From: Stutzerimonas stutzeri
GTDB taxonomy: Bacteria > Pseudomonadota > Gammaproteobacteria > Pseudomonadales > Pseudomonadaceae
Direction of reading: 5' to 3'
Length of the DNA: 64,000 bases
Assembly (NCBI RefSeq): GCF_019090095.1
Contig: NZ_JAGQFP010000002.1
Span: 186,001-250,000 of the forward strand
Part shown: positions 26,600-36,651 of the stretch, piece after piece
How the letters are laid out: each line of letters opens with the position of its first letter
Numbering within the stretch: the stretch's first letter is position 1
Translations under genes and position numbers: made by a program
The notes under the pieces: model-generated
The model's input: only the letters and a program-made list of their open reading frames with translations
Database searches by the model: none
What the model was told of the DNA's origin: nothing

Positions 26600-26640
26600 G
26601 CCTAACTATTATTAGACACCAATTGGTACATAACACCCTG
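26600..26640 (-). other. First cassette boundary / attI-like region
   Basis: On minus, GTTAGGC marks the recombination point at the start of cassette 1. The bases before it (GTGTTATG ... GTCTAATAATA) have no attC symmetry but contain GTTAT and TCTAAT boxes such as an attI carries as weak integrase sites. This may be the remains of attI, now without intI. Confidence 0.45.
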
Positions 26641-26880
26641 AACGGGCGTGGTGGATAACATTCTCTTCGTCGCGACTTGAACAGCTCTACGCCGGGCAGC
26701 ACAACGATTTCGACGCCCGTCTGGCTGGTTATGCACCATGGCGCGGCCATACTTGTGGCTTTCGTAGTGGAGCAAACCGGGAAAGGCATTAAGACGGACT
26801 GCGAGTACAGGGAAGATGGCGGGGACGCGGTATTCGCTTGCGCCGTAACCTGAGAGCAGTTCGAAGAAAGATTGGGCCAT
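26602..26880 (-). pseudogene. Possible frameshifted small gene next to cassette array
   Basis: An open frame of 92 aa starts at 26880 with AAGGAAAG upstream and reads plausibly for the first 55 residues (MAQSFFELLSGYGASEYRVP ... HYESHKYGRAMVHNQ). After about 26720 the other frame (QTGVEIVVLPGVELFKSRR) looks more protein-like, so a frameshift is likely. It ends across the cassette 1 boundary, as if cut by the array. I do not recognise the family. Confidence 0.35.
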
Positions 26881-27418
26881 CGCTACCTTTCCTTGGTGTG
26901 GGCGGGGTGTCCGTTGTGCTGGCCGCTGGGCTTGAGCCGGAGCGGCGAAGTGCGCGCACAGATCCCGGCGCGCCCTGGCACGTTACCGATGGCGATGTGC
27001 CAGGTAAAGGGTCCGGAAGGCTTAATCAGTAGTTTTTGCAGGGTTATCCGATAAAGGGTTTCGCTGAGTTCAACGGCAGGCCCTGAGCCGGTACCGCTGG
27101 CCAAGACGACGGCCCTGTTGCTTGCTCCTGACGATTGCGGTGTCGAAGCCGGGCGGCTTAATCGGTGCTGACGATGAGCACCGGCCACCGACCTGCTGCA
27201 AGTGAGGTCTGGCGATCATCATCGGCGTGGGCGAAGTCAGCTTGCGCTGGCGGCCGGTTATACAGCTCTGCCAGCGCCAGTGAAGTGAGGTGCTGCCTGT
27301 GTCTGCCCGCTGGATACAAAAGGTAACAAACCCTCACGCAGCCACAGCGGCCATCGCAATGGCGCGGCCGGGCGCCTCGTAGGCCGTCTCGGCGTGACGG
27401 CCTGCCGCCGGTCCGTGC
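26881..27418. other. Gene-poor gap
   Basis: No convincing coding sequence, and in particular no integrase motif on either strand. Short frames here have high-GC shadow character only. A DNA segment that once held the integron platform would be expected in this position. Confidence 0.5.
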
Positions 27419-28357
27419 TTAGTTGGTTGCAGCCGAACGGACGCCGGCTATCGCCGCTCCGCCCTCGCGATGGCTAACGCCTTTGAGCCAGGCGGCGACG
27501 GTATCCGGGTTGTCCTTGATCCATTGCTTGGCGACCCGTCGGCGGTTGGTGTTGGGTTCTTGTACCGCCGCCATCAGCCCGCTGACCGACGCGATGGTGA
27601 AGGTCATGTTGGTGAACAGGCGGGTGAGGTTCTGGCAGTCTTTGGAGAAGCCGCCGCGGGCGACGGTGTTGACCTGTGCGGCGCCGTTGTTGGGGCCGAA
27701 ATAGGCGTCGCCACCGGACAGGTAGGCCATGCGCAGGCGCTCGTTCATCGGGTGCGGCTCCCAACCCAGGAAGACCGCGGGTTTGCCGAGGCGCTGGGCG
27801 AGCTCGACGTGGTTGAGCATTTCGTTCTCGTTCGATTCCACCAGGGTGAAACCCTTCAGGCCGAAGACGTTGCCGTCGATCATGCTCTGGACCATCTTGT
27901 TACCGCCATTGCCACGTTCGAGCCCGTAGATCTTGCCACCCAGCTCTTTCTCGAAACGCTGGATATCGGCGAAATCATGCAGCCCGGCCTGGTAGGCAGG
28001 CTCGAGCACGGCCAGGGTGTAGCGCACGACGGGCAGGTTGGTCTGCAGCTTTTCGATCCGGCCCGCATCCAGATGCGGTTGGGCAAGGGCGGCCTGCGCG
28101 GGCATCCAGTTGCCGAGGAAGACGTCGATCTTTCCATCGGCCAGGGCTGCGTAGGTTTCCGGCAGCGAGAGCCGCGAGACCTGGCTGCGGTAGCCCAGTT
28201 CGCCGAGCAGCAGCCGCGTAACCGCGGTGGTCATGGTGATGTCGGTCCAACCGACGTCAGCCAAGCGCACGACCTCGCATTGCGAAGATTCGGAAGCCTG
28301 GAGACTGCCGGCGCAAGCCAGTGTGGACGCGAGCATCCAGGTCATTAGACGTTTCAT
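27419..28357 (-). CDS. Choline/glycine betaine-type ABC substrate-binding protein
   Basis: 312 aa. Signal peptide MKRLMTWMLASTLACAGSLQASE, followed by an OpuAC domain: VRLADVGWTDITMTTAVTRLLLGELGY at the start of lobe 1, VFLGNWMPA near residue 90, and VFLGWEPHPMN near 210, with tryptophans that box a quaternary ammonium group. It resembles the ChoX/CaiX/BetX binding proteins. No ATPase or permease gene is next to it. In P. aeruginosa, similar orphan binding proteins (CaiX, BetX) work with the CbcWV transporter core, so the same is likely here. The ATG at 28357 has AGGT upstream. Confidence 0.82.
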   Translation of the reverse strand: MKRLMTWMLASTLACAGSLQASESSQCEVVRLADVGWTDITMTTAVTRLLLGELGYRSQVSRLSLPETYAALADGKIDVFLGNWMPAQAALAQPHLDAGRIEKLQTNLPVVRYTLAVLEPAYQAGLHDFADIQRFEKELGGKIYGLERGNGGNKMVQSMIDGNVFGLKGFTLVESNENEMLNHVELAQRLGKPAVFLGWEPHPMNERLRMAYLSGGDAYFGPNNGAAQVNTVARGGFSKDCQNLTRLFTNMTFTIASVSGLMAAVQEPNTNRRRVAKQWIKDNPDTVAAWLKGVSHREGGAAIAGVRSAATN

Positions 28358-28657
28358 AAAACCTACCTGTTTCAGTGAAGAGTCTGTTTCTGCCAAGTCC
28401 TGCTTCTGGGAATTAACTACCCAGCACGTGGCGAACAGCTACCACCGAGCAAGTAGCGGACCAGTGCCCTGTGAATCAGGTCGCATCTGCAGCATCAGGG
28501 CCCAGGCCGTCACGTCGCGAAGGCACGAGGACGAGGGCTAACAGGACGGTGCGCCGATCAATGCCGGCTCGCGGTCTCGGTCCTGGCCTGGTCGCATCTT
28601 GGCCGGACGGTCGCCGGCGGGGCGGTTTCGCTTGATTGCGGCGCGTAGTGGCACGCG
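28358..28657. other. Intergenic region without visible gene
   Basis: 300 bp between two minus-strand genes. It contains the binding protein's 5' leader (28358-28400) but no hairpin with T-run and no repeat that I can identify. Confidence 0.4.
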
Positions 28658-30703
28658 TCAGCGGGCCTGTGCGCCGAGCATTTCGCGAACCTTGCTGGCG
28701 AAGGCTTCGATGGCGAAGGGCTTGGTGATGACGGCCATGTCCTTGCCGAGGAAATCCTTCGCGGTGGCGCTTTCGGCGTAGCCGGTGGCGAATAGCACCT
28801 TGAGGCTGGGGCGGTGTTGGCGGGCGACATCGGCCAGTTGCCGGCCGTTCATGCCGGGCAGGCCGACATCGGTGATCAGCAAGTCGATGCGCTGGCCGTC
28901 TTCAAGGCTGGGCAGGGCTTCGGTGGCGTCGCCGGCCTCGATGGTTTCGTAGCCGAGGTCGTTGAGCACTTCGACGACAAGGGAGCGGACCACCGGCTCG
29001 TCCTCGACCACCAGGATGGTCTCGCCCGCGCCGTTCGGCACCGGTTCGTTTTCCGGCAGCGGCGTGACCGCTTCGCCGTGGTGGACGGGCAGGTAGAGGC
29101 AGACGCGGCTGCCGCGGCCCGGCTCGGATTCGATCTGCACGTAGCCCTTGGCCTGTTTGATGAAGCCATAGACCATCGAGAGCCCGAGGCCGGTGCCCTG
29201 ACCGATGGGTTTGGTGGTGAAGAAGGGCTCGAAGGCACGGGCGATGACCTCCGGCGTCATGCCGGTGCCGGTGTCGGACACGGTGAGCAGGATGTATTCG
29301 CCCGCGGTCAGGCCGCGTTTGGCCGGATCCGGTCGGTTACCCATGACGAAGGAGGCCGTCGACACGGTTATATGGCCGCCGTGGGGCATGGCGTCGCGGG
29401 CGTTGATGACGAGATTGATCACCGCGCTTTCCAGCTGGTTGGCGTCCATGCAGGCGGGCAGCAGGCCGGCGCTGAGCCGGGTCTCCAGGGTGATGTTCTC
29501 GCCGGTGGTGCGGTGCAGCAGATCCTCCAGCGAGGCCACCAGCTGGTTGACGTCGACCGGTTTGAGGTGAAGGGTTTGCCGACGCGAGAACGCCAGCAGC
29601 CGCTGGGTCAGCGCCGCGGCACGCTGGGCCGAGGTGACCGCGGCGTTGATGTAGCGATCCACATCCGCCTCGCCGCGGGCATGGCGCCGCTGCATGAGGT
29701 CGAGGCTGCCGACGATGCCGGTCAGCAGGTTGTTGAAATCATGGGCGATGCCACCGGTGAGCTGGCCGACAGCTTCCATCTTCTGTGCCTGGCGCAACGC
29801 GTCTTCGGCACGGCTGCGCTCGGCGACCTCGGAGGCGACGCGGGCTTCGAGCTCGTCGTTGAGTTGCCGCAGCCGGGTTTCGCTGACGCGCAACGCCTCT
29901 TCGGCCAGCTTGCGTGCGGTGATGTCGGTACAGGCGCCGGCCACGTAGGAGAAGCGGCCGTCCGCGCCGCGAAACGTTTGCCCCTTGCAGGACAGCCATC
30001 GCAGCGGGCCCGGACGGGCCAGCCGAAACTCGACAGCGTGATCGCCGCCGGCGGCGTAGCGGTGCAAGGCTCGCCGTACGCTGGCCCGGTCGTCGGGGTG
30101 AATCCGGTCGATGAAGCGCTCGAAGGTGTCGAGCTTCTGCCCCACGCCAAGGCCGAACAACTGGTCCAGGGCGCTATCGATGTGCAGGCTGCCGTCGTCC
30201 GGATACCAGGTGAAGGTGCCCGTGCCCGACGCCAGCAACGCGGCCCGAAAGCGCTCGTCGGCATGCCCCAGCACGGAGGCGTCCTGGTTCAGGACCTGGT
30301 CGGTGACGTCCTGGGTCTGGTGGATGATGCACTGGATGGCGCCCTCGGCGTCCAGCACCGGCACGTTGATCGGGCTCCAATAGCGGACTTCGAAGCCGCC
30401 GCCCTCCGAGTCAGGCCGTGGAATGTCGTAGCGGGTGGTGGCCATGCGATCCGGTGTGCGCGTGCGCAGCACGCGTTCCAGCGAGGCCCGCAAGATACCC
30501 GCCCCAAAGGCGACGGGTTCGTCCGGGCTGTTGCCGAACACCTCGAAAATCGAGCGGCCGATACTGGCCTCGCGCGTGGTATGGGTGGCCCGCAACCGCA
30601 TGTCGCTGGCCGCCAACATGATGAAATCCGAGTCGGCGGACAGGATCAGGTCGAGGCTCGGTAGCGCTTCGAAAATAGCTTGGTAATCAAGGGCTTGCTT
30701 CAT
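28658..30703 (-). CDS. Hybrid sensor histidine kinase with C-terminal receiver
   Basis: 681 aa, soluble. Two PAS domains are predicted (about residues 8-135 and 150-265; the second has the PAC-type [15 protein letters not shown]). A coiled linker leads to HisKA with phosphoacceptor His321 in [11 protein letters not shown], then HATPase_c with N-box [12 protein letters not shown]1 SDTGTGM and G2 [12 protein letters not shown] receiver domain follows, with DEP at 568-570, Asp612 in [11 protein letters not shown] and Lys in VITKPF. The H-D-F-N-N subtype belongs to the HWE-like/PAS hybrid kinases common in pseudomonads. No transmembrane segment, so it senses a cytosolic cue. No response regulator gene is adjacent. 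Confidence 0.88.
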   Translation of the reverse strand: MKQALDYQAIFEALPSLDLILSADSDFIMLAASDMRLRATHTTREASIGRSIFEVFGNSPDEPVAFGAGILRASLERVLRTRTPDRMATTRYDIPRPDSEGGGFEVRYWSPINVPVLDAEGAIQCIIHQTQDVTDQVLNQDASVLGHADERFRAALLASGTGTFTWYPDDGSLHIDSALDQLFGLGVGQKLDTFERFIDRIHPDDRASVRRALHRYAAGGDHAVEFRLARPGPLRWLSCKGQTFRGADGRFSYVAGACTDITARKLAEEALRVSETRLRQLNDELEARVASEVAERSRAEDALRQAQKMEAVGQLTGGIAHDFNNLLTGIVGSLDLMQRRHARGEADVDRYINAAVTSAQRAAALTQRLLAFSRRQTLHLKPVDVNQLVASLEDLLHRTTGENITLETRLSAGLLPACMDANQLESAVINLVINARDAMPHGGHITVSTASFVMGNRPDPAKRGLTAGEYILLTVSDTGTGMTPEVIARAFEPFFTTKPIGQGTGLGLSMVYGFIKQAKGYVQIESEPGRGSRVCLYLPVHHGEAVTPLPENEPVPNGAGETILVVEDEPVVRSLVVEVLNDLGYETIEAGDATEALPSLEDGQRIDLLITDVGLPGMNGRQLADVARQHRPSLKVLFATGYAESATAKDFLGKDMAVITKPFAIEAFASKVREMLGAQAR

Positions 30704-30858
30704 CAGATAGGGCGGACCAGGGTGAGAAGGGTGAAGCGCTTATTCCTTACCTCGGCATCGGGCGGCGTGCAGGCGAACCGCATGGTTCAACCCGGCGGTG
30801 CCGCGCGCCGGCAATGCGCCATGTCCTATCGGCTGGTGTTCAGGTCAGGCCGAGCCAG

Positions 30859-31059
30859 TCAGTGCTCGCCGCGGCCTTCCGGCTTCGGCATGGGAATCGA
30901 GACGCTGCTTTCGACGCTGCCAGCGGTGGCGTCGCCTTCCTTGTAGAACTCGACCTCGTCACGGGCCTGAGCCCAATGCTCGGCGTCCTGGCCCTCGGGA
31001 CGGCCCTTGGCTTCCCAGATCTGGTGGGCGCGTTCGCGGATACGTTGCTCGTCGCTCAT
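30859..31059 (-). CDS. DUF2934 small protein
   Basis: 66 aa: MSDEQRIRERAHQIWEAKG then GQDAEHWAQARDEVE, the complete DUF2934 motif (R-A-x-x-I-W-E-x-x-G-R-P-x-G-x-x-x-x-H-W-x-x-A). These short proteins are of unknown function and common in osmotic and oxidative stress clusters. The ATG at 31059 has GGGAGGTAA upstream. A longer in-frame reading to 31302 is not supported. Confidence 0.82.
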   Translation of the reverse strand: MSDEQRIRERAHQIWEAKGRPEGQDAEHWAQARDEVEFYKEGDATAGSVESSVSIPMPKPEGRGEH

Positions 31060-31384
31060 GGCGTTACCTCCCGTGCAGATGGTCAGGGCCGGCGGGCGTG
31101 GCAGCCCACCGGCTCTAGACGGCGACATTCGCCTGTATTCAGCAGAGGTGGCAGGCGCCTGGATGGTTCCAGAATTCGGACGAGCGCCAGCCCTGTCCGT
31201 CGGAGGTGCTCGGCGATCGCTTCGGTGACGGGCGGGGATCAGGCGTAGGGTTTGCGCAGGGTCCCGGCGCTGGCGCTGACGACTTGCCACAGAATCGGGC
31301 AATAGATGCGCCTATCCAGCGGATTGGCCTCGTGGTGCCCCGGTGGGCGGCGCACCGGACCTCAACCGCTGGTTTGACGAGGCG
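31060..31384. other. Intergenic region without visible gene
   Basis: 325 bp between two minus-strand genes. No T-run hairpin, repeat or RNA gene signature was seen. Confidence 0.4.
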
Positions 31385-32011
31385 CTAGCGCGGCTTGCGT
31401 TCGGCTTCGCGCAAAGCCAGCTCGCGCTCGATCTTGAGTTCCATGGCGTAGCCCGGCTGTTCGACGCTGTGGTAGTCCTCGGTGTAGCGCCGGGCGAACT
31501 CGCCGACGCCCCAGCGCAGGTACTGCTCGACGTGCTTGAGCTCGTGCGCCCAGAGCGCGACGTTGTCGCGGGCATCGGCCTCGTTGCGAAAGACGATGAT
31601 GTCCACCAGCGTGATGGCGGCGATGTCCGGGTTGCGCAGCAGCGTGTTGGCGGCGGTGAGCACGTTGTCGTCGCCTACCCGGTAGCGGGCCGTCTCGAGT
31701 ACAGCCAGGTCGTAGTAGGGCTCGAGCTGCGAGCGGATATGCAGCGGCACGGGCAGGCTCGGTTGCAGGGCCAGCTGGTCGCGCGACTGGCGGATCCAGG
31801 TTTCCAGCCCGGCGCTAGCCAGCCCCAGCATCCGCTGGTACAGCGATTCGGATGGCTGCACCGAAGGAGCCGGCATGCAGACGCAGCTGCCCAGACAGAT
31901 CGGCTCCTCGCCGGCCGGGCAGATGCTCTGCGCCGAGGCGACAAGGGGCAGGGCGACGAGCATGCCCAGGCACGCGACGCGCAGATGACGAAGGCGGGAG
32001 AGGGCAGACAC
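31385..32011 (-). CDS. Secreted DUF4157-type protein
   Basis: About 208 aa. An N-terminal Sec signal (HLRVACLGMLVALPLVASAQS) is followed by a Cys-rich segment (CPAGEEPICLGSCVCMP) and then a DUF4157-like domain. This ends NVALWAHELKHVEQYLRWGVGEFARRYT, which carries an HELxH-type zinc-site motif, and YHSVEQPGYAME. The family is predicted metallopeptidase-like with unknown substrate. The start is uncertain: GTG at 32011 with GAGAA upstream is favoured, and GTG at 32059 is also possible. Confidence 0.72.
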   Translation of the reverse strand: MSALSRLRHLRVACLGMLVALPLVASAQSICPAGEEPICLGSCVCMPAPSVQPSESLYQRMLGLASAGLETWIRQSRDQLALQPSLPVPLHIRSQLEPYYDLAVLETARYRVGDDNVLTAANTLLRNPDIAAITLVDIIVFRNEADARDNVALWAHELKHVEQYLRWGVGEFARRYTEDYHSVEQPGYAMELKIERELALREAERKPR

Positions 32012-32254
32012 GGAAGTTCTCAGGACGGCGGCGCGGAGGGGCGGGGACTCGCCGCGCACTATAGCCCGGCCGGTGCGCCAGGCAAACGGACGCCATCTGC
32101 CTGCACTCGCATTCGGTCAGGTTGGCGACGGCCGGCGCCAACCGGGTAACGACAACGGGGCGCGTTGAGCCGGTGTACTCACCGCCGCCGCAGAACGGCA
32201 CGGACGTGCGGCTGACGCCGACTCACGGGGACGTGGCGTCAGCGGCCCAGCCGC

Positions 32255-33253
32255 TTAGGGCGCGACTTCCAGCATGATCTTGCCGATGTGCTGGCTGCTT
32301 TCCATCAGCCGGTGCGCTTCAGCGGCCTCGGCCAGCGGAAAGGTGGCGTTGATCACGGGGTGGCAGCGGCCCTGGTCCAGCAGCGGCCAGACCTTCTCGC
32401 GCAGTGCCTGGGCGATGCCAGCCTTTTCCTCGCGGCTGCGCGGGCGCAGGGTCGAGCCGGTGAAGGTGAGGCGTTTGCGCATGATGGCCGAGGTGTCGAG
32501 TTCGACACGGCTGCCTTTGAGGAAGGCGATCTGCACCAAGCGACCTTCCACGGCGAGGGACTTGATGTTGCGCGGGATGTAGTCGCCACCGACCATGTCG
32601 AGGATGACATTGACGCCGTTGCCTTCGGTGGCCTGCGCCAGCACCTCGACGAAGTCTTCCTCGTGGTAGTTGATGACCCGGTCGGCGCCGGCGCGGCGGC
32701 AGGCGTCGGCCTTCTCGTTATTGCCGACGGTGGTGAACACGGTGGCGCCGAATTGTTTGGCCAGCTGGATTGCCGTCAGCCCGATGCCGCTCGAACCGCC
32801 ATGGACGAGGAAGGTTTCGCCGGATTGCAGGCGGCCGCGCTCGAACACGTTGCTCCACACGGTGAAGTAGGTTTCCGGTAGCGCCGCGGCTTCCAGCAGC
32901 GACAGCCCGGCGGGGACCGGCAGGCAGTGTTCGGCCGGGGCCACGCAGTATTCGGCATAGCCGCCGCCGGGGGTCAGGGCGCAGACCTGGTCGCCCAGTT
33001 TCCAGCCGTCCACCTCGGCGCCGAGGGCGACGATCTCGCCGGAGACTTCCAGGCCTAGCAGGGGCGAAGCGTCCGGCGGCGGCGGGTAGCTGCCGGAGCG
33101 CTGGAACACGTCCGGCCGGTTGATGCCGGCATAGGCCACCCGCACCAGCACGTCGCGCGGGCCCGGCTCGGGGACCGGCCCGTCGGCCAGTCGCAGGCAA
33201 TCGGCGGCGCCGCCCGGTCGGTGCTCAACATGACGCATGGTTTGCTCACTCAT
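32255..33253 (-). CDS. NAD(P)H quinone oxidoreductase (PIG3-type MDR)
   Basis: 332 aa, zinc-free medium-chain dehydrogenase/reductase. GroES-like domain (GINRPDVFQRSGSYPPPP near residue 44) and Rossmann domain with GGSSGIGLTAIQLAKQFGATVFTT near 151-174 are visible, as is the family's Y/H-rich AGADRVINYHEEDFV. Such enzymes reduce quinones with NADPH. It differs from the qor gene at 39890 in length and detail, so the two are paralogues. Start ATG at 33253. Confidence 0.88.
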   Translation of the reverse strand: MSEQTMRHVEHRPGGAADCLRLADGPVPEPGPRDVLVRVAYAGINRPDVFQRSGSYPPPPDASPLLGLEVSGEIVALGAEVDGWKLGDQVCALTPGGGYAEYCVAPAEHCLPVPAGLSLLEAAALPETYFTVWSNVFERGRLQSGETFLVHGGSSGIGLTAIQLAKQFGATVFTTVGNNEKADACRRAGADRVINYHEEDFVEVLAQATEGNGVNVILDMVGGDYIPRNIKSLAVEGRLVQIAFLKGSRVELDTSAIMRKRLTFTGSTLRPRSREEKAGIAQALREKVWPLLDQGRCHPVINATFPLAEAAEAHRLMESSQHIGKIMLEVAP

Positions 33254-33389
33254 GGGTAGTCATTCCTTTCAAAGACCTGTTGGCCGCATCCGTTTATCGG
33301 ACGCGCTCGTGGTGACACGGTAGTGCGCCGCAGCCACCACGCCAACCCCAGGCGAGGTCTGGGCGCGGCAGCCAGGCGCCGTTCGGCCG

Positions 33390-35459
33390 CTAGAGCACCG
33401 GCGAAGCCGCACTCACCACACGCAAGGCCAAGCCCTCATAGGGATCGAGGTTGAAGGTCATCTCGCCGTTCTCGGTCAGGTCGCCTTCGACGCTCTCGTG
33501 GATGATGTCTACCACCGGACCGGGCGCGATGCCGGGCAGGGTGAGCGTCTCGCTGATGGTCTCGGCGCTGAAGTTCAGCGCGGTGATCTGCACGCCCTTG
33601 CCAGCCGGCAGTTCATGGACCATGACCAGCAGCCCCGGGGACTGCACATCGGGGATCATGATCTGCTTGCTGGCGGCGATGTCGTAGGCACGGCGCACGC
33701 TGAGGATGCGCTTGAGCTGGCAGGCGAAGGAGCCGCCGCTCTGCAGCTGCTCGACCAGGCTGCCGTACAGCGAGCGCGCCTTGGGCAGGCCTTCGCTGGA
33801 CGTTTCGGCGTCTGGCGCCAGATCGGCCAGGTCGTAAGCGCCCCGGTGCAGCCAACGGGTATCGCCGTCGCCCATCAGGTGCTCGACCTGCTCGGCCTCC
33901 AGCGGCAGGGCGCCGACCAGGTCCCAACCGGAGAGGGCGAAGACGCCGGGCTGCATGGCGTTGAACATCACCAGCAGGATATGCAGCCGCTGGATCTGCT
34001 CGATGTCCGCCGGGCCGATGGCGTTCAGATCACGGATACCCAGCGCCGCGGTGATGACGCTGACCGTGGTGCAGGACACGCCGTTGGTGACGAACTTGAG
34101 GTTGTAGGGCGCATGCTCGCCGGTCAGCCGCTCGTACATTTCCTCGCGAATGTGCTCGCGCAGGATGCCGCCGGACAGCGTCTGGCCGTGGTAGTGGTAA
34201 TGGTCGTAGGCATGCAGCGTCCAGAAATGCACCAGCTCGAGGGTCAGCTCGTCGTGGTTCTGCATGGCATGGATCAGCGAGGCCGGGTCGATGCCGAAGG
34301 CGTGCACCTCGCGCAGCATCAGCCTGAGGAATTCGGTGTCGCCGGTGAGCAGGGCGTGGTGGTAGGCCGGCCGGGTGATGAAGTCGTAGGAAAGATCAGC
34401 GCCCCCGTGAGACATCGCGGCGATGTCGTCGATGGTCAGGTTCAGCTCCTGGAAGCTGAAGCCGCCAGCCTTGCGAATGGTGCTGGCGATCAACTGATTA
34501 CCGGTGACCGACAGCGGATGCCCCTCGGACCAGGCGGTGCCCTCGGCACGCCGCTCGACCCCGAGGAAGCCGTTGGCATCCAGGCGCAGCACGCGCGCGC
34601 CGGAGACATCGATGGCATGCAGGGCATCGCCAATGATCAATTGCTGGGCGGCAAAGGTCGGGTCCAGCCAGTTCAGTGAAGGCTGGCCTTCCTTGAAGTA
34701 GTGCAGATAGACCCAGCGCCGACGCTTGCCGTCGACGCCGGTGATGACGCCGGTGGCGCTCCAGTCGGTGTCCTTGATGCCGGGCTCGAAGAAGATCACC
34801 CGTTGCAGCTGGCCGACGATGTAGTGCTTGTCCTTGAGCTGATCGACCACGATCGGCGACAGGTTGACCGAGTCGCGACCCTTGGGCACGTCGGGCAACA
34901 GCGGCCAGTCTTCTTCGTTGATCTCCACCATGTGGTAGAGGCCGGGATAATCGCCGTAGGCCATTTCTGCGAGGCGGAAATCCGCCCCCTTGCCGGTGTG
35001 CGCCGGGACGATGTCGTCGATGACGACCGCATTGTGCGCGGCCGCCATGCGGCTGAGCTGCAGCATTTCGGCCTCGGTACCGAGGTTGGGGTCGATGTCG
35101 AAGCTGATGCGGTCGAAGTTGCCGTCGATGGTCGGCGTGAACTCGCGCCCGCGCAGCCCGCCGGAGCGTTTCATCGGGCCGTTGTGAATGCCTTGCACGC
35201 CCAGCTCGGAGAGCGCGCTCCAGAGCCGGTCGTCACCCAGCGCCTGGAGCACCGAACCGCCTTCGGGCGTGATGATGGCCGCTGGGTAGGCGGTGAACCA
35301 CACCGAGGCGATGGCACTGGCATCGCGTGGCCGTGCCTGGGCGTAAGGACGCTGCCAGAGCCGCGCCTGGCCCGCATAGAGCCGGGCCCGCTGGCGGGCG
35401 GCGTTTAGCATGGACTGGTTTTCCAGCCACTCGATGTAGGTGTTGTCTGGCGTGCTCAT
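33390..35459 (-). CDS. treS: Trehalose synthase (maltose-trehalose transglucosidase)
   Basis: 689 aa, the length of the P. stutzeri trehalose synthase, which I recall as very similar in its N-terminus ([13 protein letters not shown]) and motifs. It interconverts maltose and trehalose. The GH13 barrel is recognisable by [16 protein letters not shown] (region I), [13 protein letters not shown] with the nucleophile Asp (region II), FSFQELNL with the general-acid Glu (region III), and HAMQNHDE (region IV). This is a non-canonical TreS distinct from the M. tuberculosis type. A C-terminal β-sandwich follows ([19 protein letters not shown]). No treY/treZ or other trehalose genes are beside it. Start ATG at 35459. 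Confidence 0.92.
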   Translation of the reverse strand: MSTPDNTYIEWLENQSMLNAARQRARLYAGQARLWQRPYAQARPRDASAIASVWFTAYPAAIITPEGGSVLQALGDDRLWSALSELGVQGIHNGPMKRSGGLRGREFTPTIDGNFDRISFDIDPNLGTEAEMLQLSRMAAAHNAVVIDDIVPAHTGKGADFRLAEMAYGDYPGLYHMVEINEEDWPLLPDVPKGRDSVNLSPIVVDQLKDKHYIVGQLQRVIFFEPGIKDTDWSATGVITGVDGKRRRWVYLHYFKEGQPSLNWLDPTFAAQQLIIGDALHAIDVSGARVLRLDANGFLGVERRAEGTAWSEGHPLSVTGNQLIASTIRKAGGFSFQELNLTIDDIAAMSHGGADLSYDFITRPAYHHALLTGDTEFLRLMLREVHAFGIDPASLIHAMQNHDELTLELVHFWTLHAYDHYHYHGQTLSGGILREHIREEMYERLTGEHAPYNLKFVTNGVSCTTVSVITAALGIRDLNAIGPADIEQIQRLHILLVMFNAMQPGVFALSGWDLVGALPLEAEQVEHLMGDGDTRWLHRGAYDLADLAPDAETSSEGLPKARSLYGSLVEQLQSGGSFACQLKRILSVRRAYDIAASKQIMIPDVQSPGLLVMVHELPAGKGVQITALNFSAETISETLTLPGIAPGPVVDIIHESVEGDLTENGEMTFNLDPYEGLALRVVSAASPVL

Positions 35460-35645
35460 AACGACGTTCGAATCCCGTTGCGCTGAGGGAGAATGTAGTC
35501 GTTTGAGTCAGCTGTACCGGCATCGTTGCATCGAGGCGCGTATCGAGGCGCGCATCAGCGGCGGCCACCCGGTTCGTCGGCCGCAGGAAGGGGATCGAAG
35601 GCACGGCGCCGTGCGGGCTGCACACGGCGCCGCAAAGGGTCTGGC

Positions 35646-36599
35646 TCAGCGAGCGCCGGCGATCACCGTCGTCGCGCCGCCGGCTTGAGCGGCCAGGCGC
35701 CGCTCAGCCATCTTCTGCTGCTTGTACGCCAGGGCGGCGGGCGCGACCGGCGTCACCTTGCCGGTTTCCATCCACTTCTTCAGGCGGCTCGCGTCCGCCA
35801 TGTGCGTGTACTTGCCGAAGGCGTCGAGCACCACGAACGCGACCGGGCGCTTGTTCATCACCGTGCGCATCACCAGGCAGTGACCGGCGGCGTTGGTGAA
35901 GCCGGTCTTGGTCACCTGGATGTTCCAGTCAGGCTTGCGCACCAGCGCGTTGGTGTTGCGAAAGCCCAGGGTGTAGTTGGGCTTGTGGAAGGCAACGGTC
36001 TTCTCGTGGGTGGTGCTGAACTGCTCGATCAGCGGGTAGGCCTGGCTGGCCTTGAGCAGCTTGACCAGATCGCTGGCGCTGGAAACGTTCTGCACCGAAA
36101 GGCCGGTGGGTTCGACGTAACGGGTGTCGGTCATGCCCAGTGCCTTGGCCTTGGCGTTCATCGCCTGGATGAAGGCCGAATAGCCGCCCGGGTAGTGATG
36201 GGCCAGGCTCGCCGCAGCGCGGTTTTCCGACGACATCAGTGCCAGCAGAAGCATCTCGCGACGGCTGATTTCGCTGCCGAGGCGGACCCGCGAATACACG
36301 CCCTGCATCTCCCGCGCGTCACGAATGGTGACCGGCAATTGCTCGTCGAGCGGCAGCTTGGCATCGAGCGCGACCATCGCGGTCATCAGCTTGGTCACCG
36401 ACGCGATCGGCACCACCAGGTCAGGGTTGCTCGAATACAGCACTTCGTTGGTCTTCAGATCGATCAGCAGGGCGCTGCCGGACGCCAGCTCCTGTTTCGC
36501 GGAGGGCGCCGGAGCAGCGGTGACGGCGGGAGACAGGACGACGCTGCCGCAGGCGAGCAGGAGACCGAGGATCGTTTGACGAATTTTCAAGATAAACAC
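35646..36599 (-). CDS. pbpG: D-alanyl-D-alanine endopeptidase (PBP7)
   Basis: 317 aa, with the three penicillin-binding motifs: SVTK at 67-70, SEN at 124-126 and KTG at 231-233. The N-terminal signal ([25 protein letters not shown]) exports it to the periplasm, where it cuts D-Ala-D-Ala cross-links of peptidoglycan. Length and lack of a C-terminal amphipathic helix fit PBP7 rather than DacA. The start is a GTG at 36599; an in-frame TTG nine bases later is an alternative. An intrinsic terminator lies immediately upstream on the same strand. Confidence 0.9.
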   Translation of the reverse strand: MFILKIRQTILGLLLACGSVVLSPAVTAAPAPSAKQELASGSALLIDLKTNEVLYSSNPDLVVPIASVTKLMTAMVALDAKLPLDEQLPVTIRDAREMQGVYSRVRLGSEISRREMLLLALMSSENRAAASLAHHYPGGYSAFIQAMNAKAKALGMTDTRYVEPTGLSVQNVSSASDLVKLLKASQAYPLIEQFSTTHEKTVAFHKPNYTLGFRNTNALVRKPDWNIQVTKTGFTNAAGHCLVMRTVMNKRPVAFVVLDAFGKYTHMADASRLKKWMETGKVTPVAPAALAYKQQKMAERRLAAQAGGATTVIAGAR

Positions 36600-36615
36600 C
36601 GATGAATTGGCAGTG

Positions 36616-36651
36616 AAAAAAAGACGCGCCGAAGCCGACGGACGCGGCGCG
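36616..36651 (-). terminator. Intrinsic terminator upstream of pbpG
   Basis: On minus, stem GCGCGCCG/CGGCGCG (about 36625-36651) is followed by T7 (36622-36616). It ends transcription coming from the right before pbpG, whose start is 16 bases further on. What transcript it serves is unclear: no good gene lies immediately upstream. Confidence 0.7.

Larger units (their letters stand above)
22473..26606 (-). mobile_element. Integron gene-cassette array without integrase (CALIN)
   Basis: Seven minus-strand genes are separated by six imperfect-palindrome repeats of 76-78 bp that have attC architecture: RYYYAAC/GTTRRRY-like ends, a TTCAA or TTGAA box, and a variable GC-rich centre. Each gene's stop codon lies in or next to the R-box of the following attC, and each cassette starts at GTTAGRY or GTTATRN. 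The first cassette border is GTTAGGC (26600-26606 on plus). No tyrosine integrase gene exists on either side. Base composition is clearly lower in GC than in the flanks. The sites resemble those known from Pseudomonas stutzeri integrons. Confidence 0.88.

Noticed and set aside
26883..27188. 101-aa minus frame beside the cassette array
   Set aside because: No ribosome site, no domain, Pro/Gly/Ser-rich; judged as non-coding.
28814..30664. 616-aa plus-strand open frame
   Set aside because: Lies fully antisense to the hybrid histidine kinase; composition rich in G, R, H and Q with no domain. GC-driven shadow.
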